A stretch of DNA of 64,000 nucleotides from Candidatus Lustribacter telmatis (GCA_003164045.1 PLRU01000032.1:5464-69463); one strand, 5' to 3'; numbered from the stretch's first letter, positions 32,805 through 41,460 are shown. Program-made: numbers and translations. Notes: generated by a model not told the origin, from the letters alone.

Positions 32805-33268
32805 GCGACGCGATCGCGATCCGCCGCGGCACCGTGCGCGATCGCGCGTTCGTGATCGACCTCGGCCGCCGCGTGTCGCCGACGAGCGTATCGTCGCTGC
32901 GCATCGCGCTGCCGCCGCTGGTCGAAGGCGCCTACGAACGGCTCGTCGAGTACGTGCTCGCGCGCGAACACGACGTCCTCATCGCCGAATCCGGCGGTGT
33001 CGCCGCCGGCTTTGCGCTGCTGATCTACGATCTTCCGGATGAGATCACGCTCACCGAACAAGCGTTTGTGGCCTACATGGCCGTCGAGCCGGCGATGCAG
33101 CGGCGTGGCGTCGGCGGCGAACTGCTCGCGAGCATCGAGGAGCACGCGCGCAAGCGCGGCCTGCCGTATCTCTCGTTGATGGTCACGGAAGAAAATACTG
33201 CCGCGCGCGAACTCTACGCCGGCGCGGGATTTATCACCGAACGCCGCATGATGACCAAAGCCCTATGA
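32801..33268 (+). CDS. GNAT family N-acetyltransferase
   Basis: A 155-residue acetyltransferase. AYMAVEPAMQRRGVGGELL is the acetyl-CoA-binding motif A; LSLMVTEENTAARELYAGAG followed by FITERRMM is the motif B region typical of RimI-like enzymes. ATG 32801 overlaps the hisC stop by 4 bp, and its own stop overlaps the next gene by 4 bp. Substrate unknown, a protein N-terminus or small amine being possible. Confidence 0.87.
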   Translation: MSDAIAIRRGTVRDRAFVIDLGRRVSPTSVSSLRIALPPLVEGAYERLVEYVLAREHDVLIAESGGVAAGFALLIYDLPDEITLTEQAFVAYMAVEPAMQRRGVGGELLASIEEHARKRGLPYLSLMVTEENTAARELYAGAGFITERRMMTKAL

Positions 33269-34395
33269 GCCGCACCGCCGCGCGGCGCGTCCTGGCCGCG
33301 ATCGTGATCCTGCTCGTGCTGGTTGGCGCCGGCTTCGTTGCGGTGCGCATCCCGCGCACGATCTCGATTTTTCTCGTCGCCGCCTTCATCGCGTTCGGCG
33401 CCGCGCCGCTGGTGCATCGGCTCGAACGCTGGATGCCGCGCACAGCCGCGATTGCGGTCGTTTACGTCGGTTTGGTCGGCGTGCTGGTCCTGCTGGCGCT
33501 CGTGATCGTGCCGATCACCTACGCGCAGATCATCGTGCTGGTCTCCCACACCAGCGACTACGTGATTGCCTCGCAAGACGGCGTCGCGCACCTCGAATCG
33601 TTCGTGCGCGCGCGCTTCGGCGATCGCGTCGCGTTGCCGACGTTCGGTCAGATGCAAGCCGAGGTGGGCGAACGCGTCGGCACGATGTTCTCGATGACGC
33701 TCGCTTCGATCGGCACGATCCTGCTCGGCACGGTCAACGCCTTTCTCGTCGGTGCGTCGGCGCTGATTCTCTCGGTCTTTCTGCTCTCGCGCGGGCGCGC
33801 GGTGCGCGGCGGCGTGCTCGCGCTGCTGCCCCCGTCGCGGCGCGCGAAGACGAACGCGCTGCTGGTCGAGGTCGCGTCGATCTTCGGCCACTTCGTGGCC
33901 GGTCAACTCGCGCTGTGCGCGATCGTCGGCGCGGCCGTGTGGGCCGTGCTCGCGCCCTCGCACTTCGGCTTCGCGCTGCTGGTGGCGGTCGTGTGCGCGC
34001 TCGGATATGCGGTGCCGTTCTTCGGGATGATCGTGGCGCAGGTCATCGCCGCGGCGCTGGCGATCCCGCAAGGGACGACGATGGTCGTGTACGTGACGAT
34101 CGCGATCTTCGTCGTCGCGCGCATCGCCGATAGCGTACTGGTACCGAAGATCATGTCGGACGCCGTCGGCGTTTCGCCGATCGGCGTGATGTTCGCGGTG
34201 TTCGCGGGCGGCGAATTGTTCGGTTTGTGGGGCTTGATCCTCGGCATTCCGGCCGCTGCCCTGGTGCGCGTGCTCTTCACGTACTTTGCGTTGCCGTGGA
34301 TCGTGCGTGCGCAACTGGCGGACGACGCCGACCATCACGGTGAAGAGATCACCCTCGAAACGCCCGACGTCGTCGTGACCGTCCACAACGGTTGA
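33265..34395 (+). CDS. AI-2E family transporter
   Basis: A 376-residue membrane protein. It starts with two helices (ILLVLVGAGFVAVRI, FLVAAFIAFGAAPLVHRLER), then a ~150-residue middle, then a bundle of helices containing VGVSPIGVMFAVFAGGELFG followed by LWGLILGIPAAALVRVLF. That final motif is the hallmark of the AI-2E/PerM family. Members export autoinducer-2, sodium or unknown solutes. It is coupled to the GNAT gene and to the following sensor phosphatase by short overlaps. Confidence 0.88.
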   Translation: MSRTAARRVLAAIVILLVLVGAGFVAVRIPRTISIFLVAAFIAFGAAPLVHRLERWMPRTAAIAVVYVGLVGVLVLLALVIVPITYAQIIVLVSHTSDYVIASQDGVAHLESFVRARFGDRVALPTFGQMQAEVGERVGTMFSMTLASIGTILLGTVNAFLVGASALILSVFLLSRGRAVRGGVLALLPPSRRAKTNALLVEVASIFGHFVAGQLALCAIVGAAVWAVLAPSHFGFALLVAVVCALGYAVPFFGMIVAQVIAAALAIPQGTTMVVYVTIAIFVVARIADSVLVPKIMSDAVGVSPIGVMFAVFAGGELFGLWGLILGIPAAALVRVLFTYFALPWIVRAQLADDADHHGEEITLETPDVVVTVHNG

Positions 34396-37241
34396 TGAAG
34401 ATCGATCCGTTCGTCGCGGAAATCGCCCGGCGAGCGCCGGCGCTCCTGTGCATGATGGACGCGCGCGGCAACGTCGAGTACGTGAACGAACGCTGGACTT
34501 CGCTCGTGGGCGCAGCCCCCGACGAGCTGCTCGGCGAGGGGTGGATGTCGTTCGTGCACCCCGACGACGTCAAACAGCTGATAGCGGAGTTCGACGTTGC
34601 GCTCGCCGCGGGCGAGGCCTATCGCGGCGAATTCCGGATGCGTCACGCCGACGGCGCCTTCCGCTGGATCGTGGTACATGCGGAGGCCGAGCGCGACGAG
34701 CACGGTGAGATCGTGCGCTGGTTCGGCGCAGGTAACGATATCGATGCGGAGCACCGCGCGATGGACGCGCTGCAATTGCTGGCCGAGAGCGGCGCCACCG
34801 CCAACTCCGCAAACGACGTCGATGCATTGCTCGAGGGCGTCACCCGTGCGGCGCTGGCGGGCTTGGCCGATATTGCGTTCTTCGACTTGATCGGACCCGA
34901 CGGCTGGAGCCGCCGCGTCGGTGCCGGCGCGGCCGGCGTGCCGCCCGAAGCGGTTGAGATGACGCTGGCCTTTCCGACGAAGTTCGATCAGCCGCATCCC
35001 ATTTCGCGCGCGATGTCGGATCCGAAGCCGCTGCATCTCGCCACGATCGACGAAGCCTACATCATAAACTCGATTGCGGATCCGGCGCGGCGCGAGGCGT
35101 GGCGCCTCGTCAACATCCGTTCGATGATCGTCGCGCCGATGATGGTGGGCGGCCGCCGGTTAGGCGCGCTCACGATGCTGCGCACCCTCTCCGACCGCGC
35201 GTTCGAAGCCAGCGACGTGCGGGTGGTGGAAGAGGTCGCGCGCCGCGCCGCGGTCGCGGTCGAAAACATTCGCCTTACCGAAGCCGCGCGGCGCGAGTTC
35301 TCCGCGCGCGAAGTGCAGTTCCGCGTCATCGCCGATTCGATGCCGATGCTCATGTGGACGACGAACCCCGAGGGTGTGACCGAATGGCACAACCGGCGCT
35401 GGCATGAGTACACGGGCAGGCCGGAAGATTCGCCGGTGGATGTCGGTTGGCGCACCCTCCATCCGGAAGACATCGAGCCGACGCGCCTTGCGTGGGTGGC
35501 GGCCACCGAAACGGGCGAGAATTTCGAACTCGAGCATCGCATCCGCCGTGCCGACGAAACCTACCGCTGGTTCCTCACGCGCGCAACGCCGGAACGAGAT
35601 ACGAACGGCGCGATCGTTCGCTGGTACGGCACCAGCACCGACGTTCACGAAGCGCGGCGCGCGCAGCGCACGCTGCAAGTCTTCTCCGAATTGGGGCCGG
35701 CGCTGTCGGCGTCGCTCGAAGTGCAAGCCACGCTGGATGCTGCGATGCACGTGGTCGTTCCCGAATTCGCCGATTGGGCGTTCATCAATCTCCTCGATGA
35801 AAACGGCGACATACGGGTCGCCGCGGTCTACCATCGCGACGAGCGAAAGCGGGCGGCGCTCGCCAACCAAATTGGGAACCTCTATGCGAGTGCGGGCGAG
35901 GTCTTCGCGGAAGTGGGCTTCACCTCAGCGCTCGTCGCGCCGCTGACGGTCGGCAACGTCGAACGCGGAACGCTCAACGTGGCCAGGTTCGACGCCGCCG
36001 GCGGCTTCGGAGAAGCCGACGCGGCGTTTTTCCAAGAACTGGCACGGCGCATCGCGCCGGCCATCGGTAATGCCGAGCTGTTCGAACGCGAGCGGCTGGT
36101 GGCGCGCAGCTTCCAGGATGCGGCGCTCCCCGCGACGCTGCCCGACATTCCGGCGTGCACGTTCAGCGCGATTTACGAAGCGGGGCGCAGCGAAGCGCTC
36201 GTCGGCGGCGACTGGTACGATGCCTTTGCGCTAGCTGACGGCCGTGTCGTGCTCTCGATCGGCGACGTCGCCGGTTCGGGGTTGCAGGCGGCGGTGACGA
36301 TGGCGAACATGCGTCAAGCGATTCGCGGCGTCGCGTACGTCCATCCCGATCCGGTGCTGATGCTCGAAGCCGCGGACCTCGCGCTGCGCAGCGAGTCGCC
36401 CAACGTCTTCGTGACCGCGTTCGTGGCGGTGATCGATCCGGTTGAGAACATGATCTCGTTCACCACGGCCGGACATCCGCCGCCGCTGCTGTGCACGCCG
36501 GCCGGCGAAATCGTGCCGCTGGAGGCGCGCGGATTGCCGCTCGGCCTGCGCGAGCACGATGATACGCCGAGCGCGTCGCGTCCGATCGAGCCCGGCTCGG
36601 TGCTCGTGCTCTTTACGGACGGGCTGATCGAATCGACGCACGATATCGATGAAGGCTACCGGCGGCTCGATGCCGTGCTGCGCGATCCGGCCACGCTTTC
36701 GAGCGGCGAACTTGCAGCACGCATTCGCGATGCGGTGCTGATCGAGGGCTCGCGCGACGATGTGGCGATCCTCTGTGCCAGCTACGCGGGCGTCGCGTTG
36801 AAACGATACCGCGTTGACGTGCGCGACGCTGCCGAAAGCGGACGCTTTGCCGGGCTGCTGATCGCTGCGCTCGAGCGCTGCGGGTACGCGCCCGATGCGA
36901 TCGTGAACGCGGAGGTCGTGTTGGCCGAATTGGTCGGCAATCTCGTACGCCATACGCCGGGTTCGGCCACGTTCGTTATCGACGCGCGCTTCGGCCACGT
37001 CGTGCTGCACGCGCTCGACGACGGCCCGGGCTACCGGTTTCTCTCGCGCCTACCGACCGACACGCTGAGCGAACGCGGCCGCGGGCTCTTTCTGATCTCG
37101 GCGCTAGCCGAGGCGTTTCACGTGACGCCGCGCCCCTTCGGCGGCAGTCACGCCTGCGTGACGTTATCGACGGTCAGTTCGGACGACGCGCAACGAACAC
37201 GGTGGTCGCAAAGGTCAGCACGTCCTCTTCCTGCTGGTTGA
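34395..37241 (+). CDS. Multidomain PAS-GAF-PAS-GAF-PP2C phosphatase with C-terminal HATPase domain
   Basis: A 948-residue soluble signalling protein. PAS 1 is about residues 8-120, GAF 1 about 140-295, PAS 2 about 305-420 and GAF 2 about 430-570. The SpoIIE-type PP2C phosphatase is about 588-797, with metal motifs GGDWYD, GDVAGSG, FTDGLIE and DDVAIL. An RsbW-type ATPase is about 805-925, with ELVGN and DDGPG. It thus joins the phosphatase and kinase of a partner-switching sigma pathway in one chain. Probably it senses a ligand or redox state and (de)phosphorylates an anti-sigma antagonist. ATG 34395 overlaps the transporter stop by 1 bp. The 3' end overlaps the convergent MaoC gene by 68 bp. 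Confidence 0.92.
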   Translation: MKIDPFVAEIARRAPALLCMMDARGNVEYVNERWTSLVGAAPDELLGEGWMSFVHPDDVKQLIAEFDVALAAGEAYRGEFRMRHADGAFRWIVVHAEAERDEHGEIVRWFGAGNDIDAEHRAMDALQLLAESGATANSANDVDALLEGVTRAALAGLADIAFFDLIGPDGWSRRVGAGAAGVPPEAVEMTLAFPTKFDQPHPISRAMSDPKPLHLATIDEAYIINSIADPARREAWRLVNIRSMIVAPMMVGGRRLGALTMLRTLSDRAFEASDVRVVEEVARRAAVAVENIRLTEAARREFSAREVQFRVIADSMPMLMWTTNPEGVTEWHNRRWHEYTGRPEDSPVDVGWRTLHPEDIEPTRLAWVAATETGENFELEHRIRRADETYRWFLTRATPERDTNGAIVRWYGTSTDVHEARRAQRTLQVFSELGPALSASLEVQATLDAAMHVVVPEFADWAFINLLDENGDIRVAAVYHRDERKRAALANQIGNLYASAGEVFAEVGFTSALVAPLTVGNVERGTLNVARFDAAGGFGEADAAFFQELARRIAPAIGNAELFERERLVARSFQDAALPATLPDIPACTFSAIYEAGRSEALVGGDWYDAFALADGRVVLSIGDVAGSGLQAAVTMANMRQAIRGVAYVHPDPVLMLEAADLALRSESPNVFVTAFVAVIDPVENMISFTTAGHPPPLLCTPAGEIVPLEARGLPLGLREHDDTPSASRPIEPGSVLVLFTDGLIESTHDIDEGYRRLDAVLRDPATLSSGELAARIRDAVLIEGSRDDVAILCASYAGVALKRYRVDVRDAAESGRFAGLLIAALERCGYAPDAIVNAEVVLAELVGNLVRHTPGSATFVIDARFGHVVLHALDDGPGYRFLSRLPTDTLSERGRGLFLISALAEAFHVTPRPFGGSHACVTLSTVSSDDAQRTRWSQRSARPLPAG

Positions 37242-37620
37242 TCACGCGGAATGCGGCGCGCACGATGCCGCGATCCGGCTTCGAGGCCGACGGCCGTGCT
37301 TCGATGACGCGCGCGACCGTGTGCAGCGTATCGCCCGGCCGCACCGGGCGCAGCCAGCGCAAATCGTCCATCGCGTTCGAACCAAAGCTGGTGCCGGCCA
37401 GCACGGCGGTATCGAGAAACATGCGGAAGCCCACCGCGAGCGTCTGAAAACCGCTGGCGATCAAGCCGCCGTACGGCGATTTCTTACCGGCCTCGACGTC
37501 GATGTGAAAGCTTTGCGGATCGTAGAGCGCGGCGAACGCGATCATCGATTCGAGGGTGAGTGTTTGGCCGCCCGACACGATCTCCGAACCGACGGTAAAC
37601 TCTTCGAAGTAGCGTCCCAC
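37174..37620 (-). CDS. MaoC-like acyl dehydratase
   Basis: A 148-residue hot-dog-fold protein. GRYFEEFTVGSEIVSGGQTL is the typical opening, FAALYDPQSFHIDVEAG carries the hydratase Asp/His motif (D-x5-H type), and YGGLIASGFQTLAVGFRM the following helix. It hydrates enoyl-CoA substrates in (R)-specific fashion or acts on related thioesters. GTG 37620 overlaps the stop of argS by 1 bp. Confidence 0.87.
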   Translation of the reverse strand: MGRYFEEFTVGSEIVSGGQTLTLESMIAFAALYDPQSFHIDVEAGKKSPYGGLIASGFQTLAVGFRMFLDTAVLAGTSFGSNAMDDLRWLRPVRPGDTLHTVARVIEARPSASKPDRGIVRAAFRVINQQEEDVLTFATTVFVARRPN

Positions 37621-39305
37621 TACATCGTTTCCGGCGCCGAGATGCCGCACAGTTCGAGTGCTTTGGCCAGCACGCTCTGCGTGGCGAGAGCGAGCCCCAA
37701 CCGCGCAACGCTTTGCTCGCGGTCGTCGGTGAGGATCATGCAGTCGGAGTAGAACTGGTGGAAGTCGGCGGCGACATCGCGGGCATACTTCGGCAGGCGA
37801 TGCGTGCCGAGCGTTCGCGCTACGCCCGCCACGACCGAGCCGAACTCCGCCAGCCGGCGGGCGAGCGCGATCTCGCTGGGTTCGCTCAAGCGTTCGAGCT
37901 GCTCCCCGCGCTTCGCATCGTCGAGCAGCGCCGCATCACGTTCGAGCGCCTTGCGCACGACCGATGCGATGCGCGCGTGCCCGTACTGCACGTAGAACAC
38001 CGGGTTGTCGCTCGACTGTTCCTTGGCCAGCGCCAAGTCGAACGTCAGCGGCTGATCGATCGAGAGCATGACGAAGAAGAAGCGCGCCGCATCGACGCCG
38101 ACTTCATCGATGATGTCGGAGAGCGTGACGATCTGGCCAGCGCGCTTGGACATCGAGACGATCTCATCGCCGCGCTTGAGCGTGATTTGCTGGGCGATCA
38201 GCACTTCGATCGCGCCGCTGCGGCCGTAGGCGTCGGCCAGGGCGCGCAGGCGCGCGATGTAGCCGTGGTGATCGGGACCGAGAATATCGATCACGCGGTC
38301 GGCGCGCTGCAGCTTGTCGTAGTGGTAGGCGACGTCGTTCGCGAAATAGGCCGGGCGTCCGTCGGAGCGGACGACCACGCGGTCTTCGTTGTCGCCGCTT
38401 TCGGTCGTGCGCAGCCAGAGCGCGCCGTCTTTGTCGTAGGTGAGCCCGTAGGTGCGCAGACGCTCGATGCCGGTCGCGATCGCGCCCGCATCGTGCAGGG
38501 CCCGCTCACTTTGCCAGAGGTCGTACGCGACGCCGAAACGCTGCGCCACGGCCTGCTGCTCGCGCACGATCTCATCCCGCCCGAGCGTGGCGAAGAGCGT
38601 AAGCCAGTCGGCTTCCGCGGCGTTGCGCCAGCGTTCGCCGTCGCGGTCGCGGATGTGCTCGGCAATCGGCACCAGGTAGTCGCCGGGATAGCCTTCTTCC
38701 GGAAACGGAAACGCGGCGTCCCACAGCTGCATGTAGCGCGCGTAGAGCGAGCGCGCGAGGGTATCCATCTGCGAGCCGGCATCGTTGATGATCCACTCGG
38801 TGAAAACGTCGTAGCCGGCGAACCGCAGCGTTTTCGCGAGGGTGTCGCCGATCGAGAGCGTGCGGCCTTGCACGACCACGAGCGGACCGGTCGGGTTAGC
38901 GCTGCCGAACTCGAGCGAGATGCGTTCGTTCTGCGGCGCGCCGCGGCCGTAGGCCGCGCCGTCGCGCAAGACCCGGGCGATCGTGCGTTGCCAGAACTGC
39001 GGTACCAGGCGCAGGTTGATGAACCCGGCCGCCGCGGTTGCGTCGGCTACCGTCGCGCGCACGTCCGCATCTTCCATCGCGCTTGCGATGATCGCGTTTG
39101 CGATGTCGAGCGGCTTCCTTTTTGCAACCTTCGCTAAACCGAAAGCGACGTTGGTCGCAACGTCACCGTGCTCGGCGCGGCGCGGCGGTTCGAACGTGAC
39201 GTTCGCCTCGCCCTCCGGGTAGAGCGTGTGCGCCGCCGCGGCGAAGCGTGCGGCGAGCGCCGGCAGATCGAGCATCGTGCCGTCGCTAGTGATGGTAGGG
39301 TTCAT
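37620..39305 (-). CDS. argS: Arginyl-tRNA synthetase (variant HIGH motif)
   Basis: Charges tRNA-Arg with arginine. The 561 residues include the N-terminal tRNA-binding domain (RRAEHGDVATNVAFGLAKVA), the Rossmann core with ANPTGPL near 136 and WIINDAGSQMDTLARSLY, the KMSK-like loop EIVSMSKRAGQ and the C-terminal DALR anticodon-binding domain. The catalytic HxGH that should follow ANPTGPL is replaced by VVVQ (residues 143-146), so both His are missing. The rest is intact and uninterrupted. It overlaps rlmH by 20 bp. As the only argS in view it is probably functional. Confidence 0.93.
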   Translation of the reverse strand: MNPTITSDGTMLDLPALAARFAAAAHTLYPEGEANVTFEPPRRAEHGDVATNVAFGLAKVAKRKPLDIANAIIASAMEDADVRATVADATAAAGFINLRLVPQFWQRTIARVLRDGAAYGRGAPQNERISLEFGSANPTGPLVVVQGRTLSIGDTLAKTLRFAGYDVFTEWIINDAGSQMDTLARSLYARYMQLWDAAFPFPEEGYPGDYLVPIAEHIRDRDGERWRNAAEADWLTLFATLGRDEIVREQQAVAQRFGVAYDLWQSERALHDAGAIATGIERLRTYGLTYDKDGALWLRTTESGDNEDRVVVRSDGRPAYFANDVAYHYDKLQRADRVIDILGPDHHGYIARLRALADAYGRSGAIEVLIAQQITLKRGDEIVSMSKRAGQIVTLSDIIDEVGVDAARFFFVMLSIDQPLTFDLALAKEQSSDNPVFYVQYGHARIASVVRKALERDAALLDDAKRGEQLERLSEPSEIALARRLAEFGSVVAGVARTLGTHRLPKYARDVAADFHQFYSDCMILTDDREQSVARLGLALATQSVLAKALELCGISAPETM

Positions 39306-39747
39306 TCGCAGCGATCTTCGCCGCGCGATAGAGTTGCTCCAGCACGAGCGTGCGCGCCCATTCGTGCAAGAGCGTCAAGCGCGAGAGCGACCAGCGGAAT
39401 TGCGCGCGTTCGAGCAGAGCAGGCGCAGCGCCGTACGTGCCCGCGATCACGAGCGTGAGTTGCGAGATGCCGTCGAGCGGCAGGCGTTCGATCCGCGCGG
39501 CGAGTTCCTCGCTGGAAATTTCGGTGCCGGTGCGCTCGAGCAGCCAGACGTGGTCGCTGGGCGCAATGAGCCGCAGAATCGCTTCGGCTTCGCCCGCCAT
39601 CGCGCGCGCGGCCTCGCTGCCGTCGCCGGCCCGCACCTCGATCTCTTCGAGCCGATGGTAGGGCCGCAGGCGGCGGCGGAAATCCTCGGCCGCCGCGACG
39701 AGATACGGCTCGCGCAGCTTGCCGACCGCGATGAGGCGCAGGTGCAT
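39286..39747 (-). CDS. rlmH: 23S rRNA (pseudouridine1915-N3)-methyltransferase
   Basis: Methylates pseudouridine 1915 in helix 69 of 23S rRNA. The 153-residue SPOUT methyltransferase opens MHLRLIAVGKLREPYL and contains WLLERTGTEISSEELA, LVIAGTYGAAPALLERA (AdoMet knot) and the conserved end LTLLHEWARTLVLEQLYRA followed by ANEPYHH. All are family signatures. It precedes argS in the same direction and follows dprA after 21 bp. Confidence 0.96.
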   Translation of the reverse strand: MHLRLIAVGKLREPYLVAAAEDFRRRLRPYHRLEEIEVRAGDGSEAARAMAGEAEAILRLIAPSDHVWLLERTGTEISSEELAARIERLPLDGISQLTLVIAGTYGAAPALLERAQFRWSLSRLTLLHEWARTLVLEQLYRAAKIAANEPYHH

Positions 39748-39768
39748 CGCGGCCTGCGTTCGGCAGCG

Positions 39769-40641
39769 TCAGCCGGACGACCGCCGGAAACGCCCGTCCG
39801 AGCCGGCGACGATCGTCCCGGCGGCGAGCAAGTCCCCCACGCGCGCCAGCGCCGGCCCGGGGGGCAGATCGCTCGAGGCCACGACCGCATCGGCGTCGGC
39901 CGGGCCGGCATCGAGCAGCCGCAGGATGCGCGCATCGGCCGGATCACCGGCCGGCGCCGCCTCGGGCCGGCGAACCGCGGGGGTAAGACCCAGCTGCGCC
40001 AGTACGTCGCCGGCGTCGCGAACGAGCGTCGCCCCGTCGCGGATCAGGGCCAGGCACCCGGCGGCTTTGGGCCGTCCGACATCACCCGGAAACGCCATCA
40101 CCGGGATACCCCGGTCGGCCGCCCACGAGGCCGTGTTGAGGGCGCCGCTGCGGGCCGCCGCCTCAACCACCACCACGCCGTCGGCGAGTGCCGCCACGAT
40201 GCCGTTGCGGGCCAGGAATTGCCATGGGTAGGCTGGGTGTTCGGGCGGATAGGGCGAGAGTACCGCGCCGCCGCCGGCCACGATGCGGCGGGCCAGTTCG
40301 GCGTTGCGGGGTGGAAAGAAGCGATCGTGGCCGCCGCCGAGCACCCCGATCGTCGGCGCTCCGGCCGCCAGGGATCCCGCGTGCGCCGCGGCGTCGATCC
40401 CCAGAGCCAGCCCCGAGATGACGCAGACCCCGGCGGCGCCGAGGTCGGCCGCGAGCCGATGGGCCAGCTGCCGGCCGTCCTCCGAGGGCGCGCGGGTGCC
40501 GACAACGGCCACGGTCGGGGCCGCCAAAGCGGCGAGTTCACCGGCCGCCCAGAGCCCGGCCAGGGCCGCGCCGGTGAGCCGGCCGTACGCAGCAACGGCG
40601 AGTTCCTCGCGCGTCAGGAAGCGCCTGATCGATTCCTCCAC
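39769..40641 (-). CDS. dprA: DNA-processing protein DprA
   Basis: Loads RecA onto incoming single-stranded DNA during natural transformation. The 290 residues contain VAVVGTRAPSEDGRQLAHRL, ISGLALGIDAAAHAGSL, GVLGGGHDRFFPPRN and ARNGIVAALADGVVVVEA, the Rossmann-like fold signatures. The C-terminal ~55 residues form the DprA winged helix (ARILRLLDAGPADADAVVA). The N-terminal SAM-like domain is very short. GTG 40641 is used. Suggests competence genes exist elsewhere. Confidence 0.94.
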   Translation of the reverse strand: MEESIRRFLTREELAVAAYGRLTGAALAGLWAAGELAALAAPTVAVVGTRAPSEDGRQLAHRLAADLGAAGVCVISGLALGIDAAAHAGSLAAGAPTIGVLGGGHDRFFPPRNAELARRIVAGGGAVLSPYPPEHPAYPWQFLARNGIVAALADGVVVVEAAARSGALNTASWAADRGIPVMAFPGDVGRPKAAGCLALIRDGATLVRDAGDVLAQLGLTPAVRRPEAAPAGDPADARILRLLDAGPADADAVVASSDLPPGPALARVGDLLAAGTIVAGSDGRFRRSSG

Positions 40642-40771
40642 GCGGCTCCCTCACGACGACGGCCCTCGCGGAAAGGCCAGGAATCCGTGGGGCCCCTCGG
40701 AATAGCGAGGCCCGAACCCCGGCCGGACGTACCGTGCGCGGCAGGGGGCAAACCAAGCAAAGGGGAGACCG

Positions 40772-40921
40772 ATGGCTGCCGAGGCGTACTGCGTAAAGTG
40801 CAAGACCAAGCGTGAGATGAAAGACGCGACCCAGATCACCATGAAAAATGGGCGTCCCGCGACCGAGGGCAAATGCCCCGAGTGCGGCACGAAGATGTTC
40901 AAAATCGGCGCTGCGTCCTAG
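40772..40921 (+). CDS. Small zinc-ribbon protein, DUF5679-like
   Basis: A 49-residue protein read from the sequence, starting MAAEAYCVKCKTKREM and ending MFKIGAAS. Two CxxC pairs (CVKC and CPEC) frame an MKNGRPATEG segment and should bind one zinc. This is the DUF5679 type, a conserved small protein of unknown function. AGGGGAGA at 40761-40768 is a good ribosome site ahead of ATG 40772. It ends 42 bp before the NrdR-box-like palindrome. Confidence 0.87.
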   Translation: MAAEAYCVKCKTKREMKDATQITMKNGRPATEGKCPECGTKMFKIGAAS

Positions 40922-40950
40922 GGCAGCACCATAGATTGGGCAGGTCGTAG

Positions 40951-40956
40951 TATACT
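40951..40956 (+). promoter_or_regulatory. Putative -10 element of nrdR
   Basis: TATACT lies 7 bp upstream of the NrdR-box-like palindrome, so the palindrome would begin near the transcription start. No convincing -35 hexamer is seen at the right spacing. Confidence 0.4.
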
Positions 40957-40962
40957 AGACAA

Positions 40963-40984
40963 GGACCACTACATATTGTGGTCC
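40963..40984. promoter_or_regulatory. NrdR-box-like operator
   Basis: GGACCAC (40963-40969) and GTGGTCC (40978-40984) are perfect inverted repeats around TACATATT. The central 16 bases CCACTACATATTGTGG agree with the known NrdR box ACACWATATWTWGTGT at 13 of 16 positions by my count. It lies 22 bp upstream of the nrdR start, so it would mediate autoregulation. Known NrdR operators usually come as a pair; only one is visible. Confidence 0.65.
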
Positions 40985-41006
40985 GTACTGCCGCGGGGGC
41001 CGCGAC

Positions 41007-41453
41007 CTGATTTGTCCCACTTGCCGTAAGAGCGAGACGCGTGTCGTCGATTCCCGCGATGACGAGAACGTCGTCCGCCGGCGGCGCGAATGTCTCGCCT
41101 GCAAGCACCGCTTCACCACCTACGAGCGGATGGAAGCCCCGCGCTTATTCGTCGTCAAAAAAGACGGCCGTCGCGAGCAATATAATCGCGACAAGATCCT
41201 CAGCGGTCTCCGGCGGGCGTGCGAGAAGCGGCCGGTCTCCGATGCGCAGATGGAAGAGATCGTCGCGTCCCTCGAGCGTTCGATGTTCACCCGCGGCGAG
41301 AGCGAGGTGCAGTCCTCGCTCGTCGGTGAAAAGCTGATGGAAGCGCTCAAGACCGTCGATCCCGTGGCGTACATCCGCTTCGCGAGCGTCTACCGTTCGT
41401 TCCGCGACGTCGAGAGCTTCCAGGCCGAACTGGCCGACCTCCTGAGCAAGTAG
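41007..41453 (+). CDS. nrdR: Transcriptional repressor NrdR
   Basis: Represses ribonucleotide reductase genes when bound to (d)ATP. The 148 residues have the zinc ribbon ICPTCRKSETRVVDSRDD with RECLACKHRFTTYERM, and the ATP-cone VVKKDGRREQYNRDKILSGL through ESEVQSSLVGEKLMEALKTV. There is no ATG, GTG or TTG in frame upstream of the zinc ribbon. The first usable codons are CTG 41007 and ATT 41010, with GGGGG at 40995-40999 as ribosome site. ATG 41130 would delete the zinc ribbon and is rejected. Confidence 0.93.
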   Translation: MICPTCRKSETRVVDSRDDENVVRRRRECLACKHRFTTYERMEAPRLFVVKKDGRREQYNRDKILSGLRRACEKRPVSDAQMEEIVASLERSMFTRGESEVQSSLVGEKLMEALKTVDPVAYIRFASVYRSFRDVESFQAELADLLSK

Positions 41454-41460
41454 GGGAGCC

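Noticed and set aside
33214-34386. 390-codon minus-strand frame rich in His, Arg, Asp, Glu and Gln
   Set aside because: Antisense shadow of the AI-2E transporter gene; the composition is typical of the reverse strand of a hydrophobic GC-rich gene.
39226-40815. 529-codon plus-strand frame
   Set aside because: Runs antisense through rlmH and dprA, both solid genes; no domain and highly biased Arg/Gly composition.
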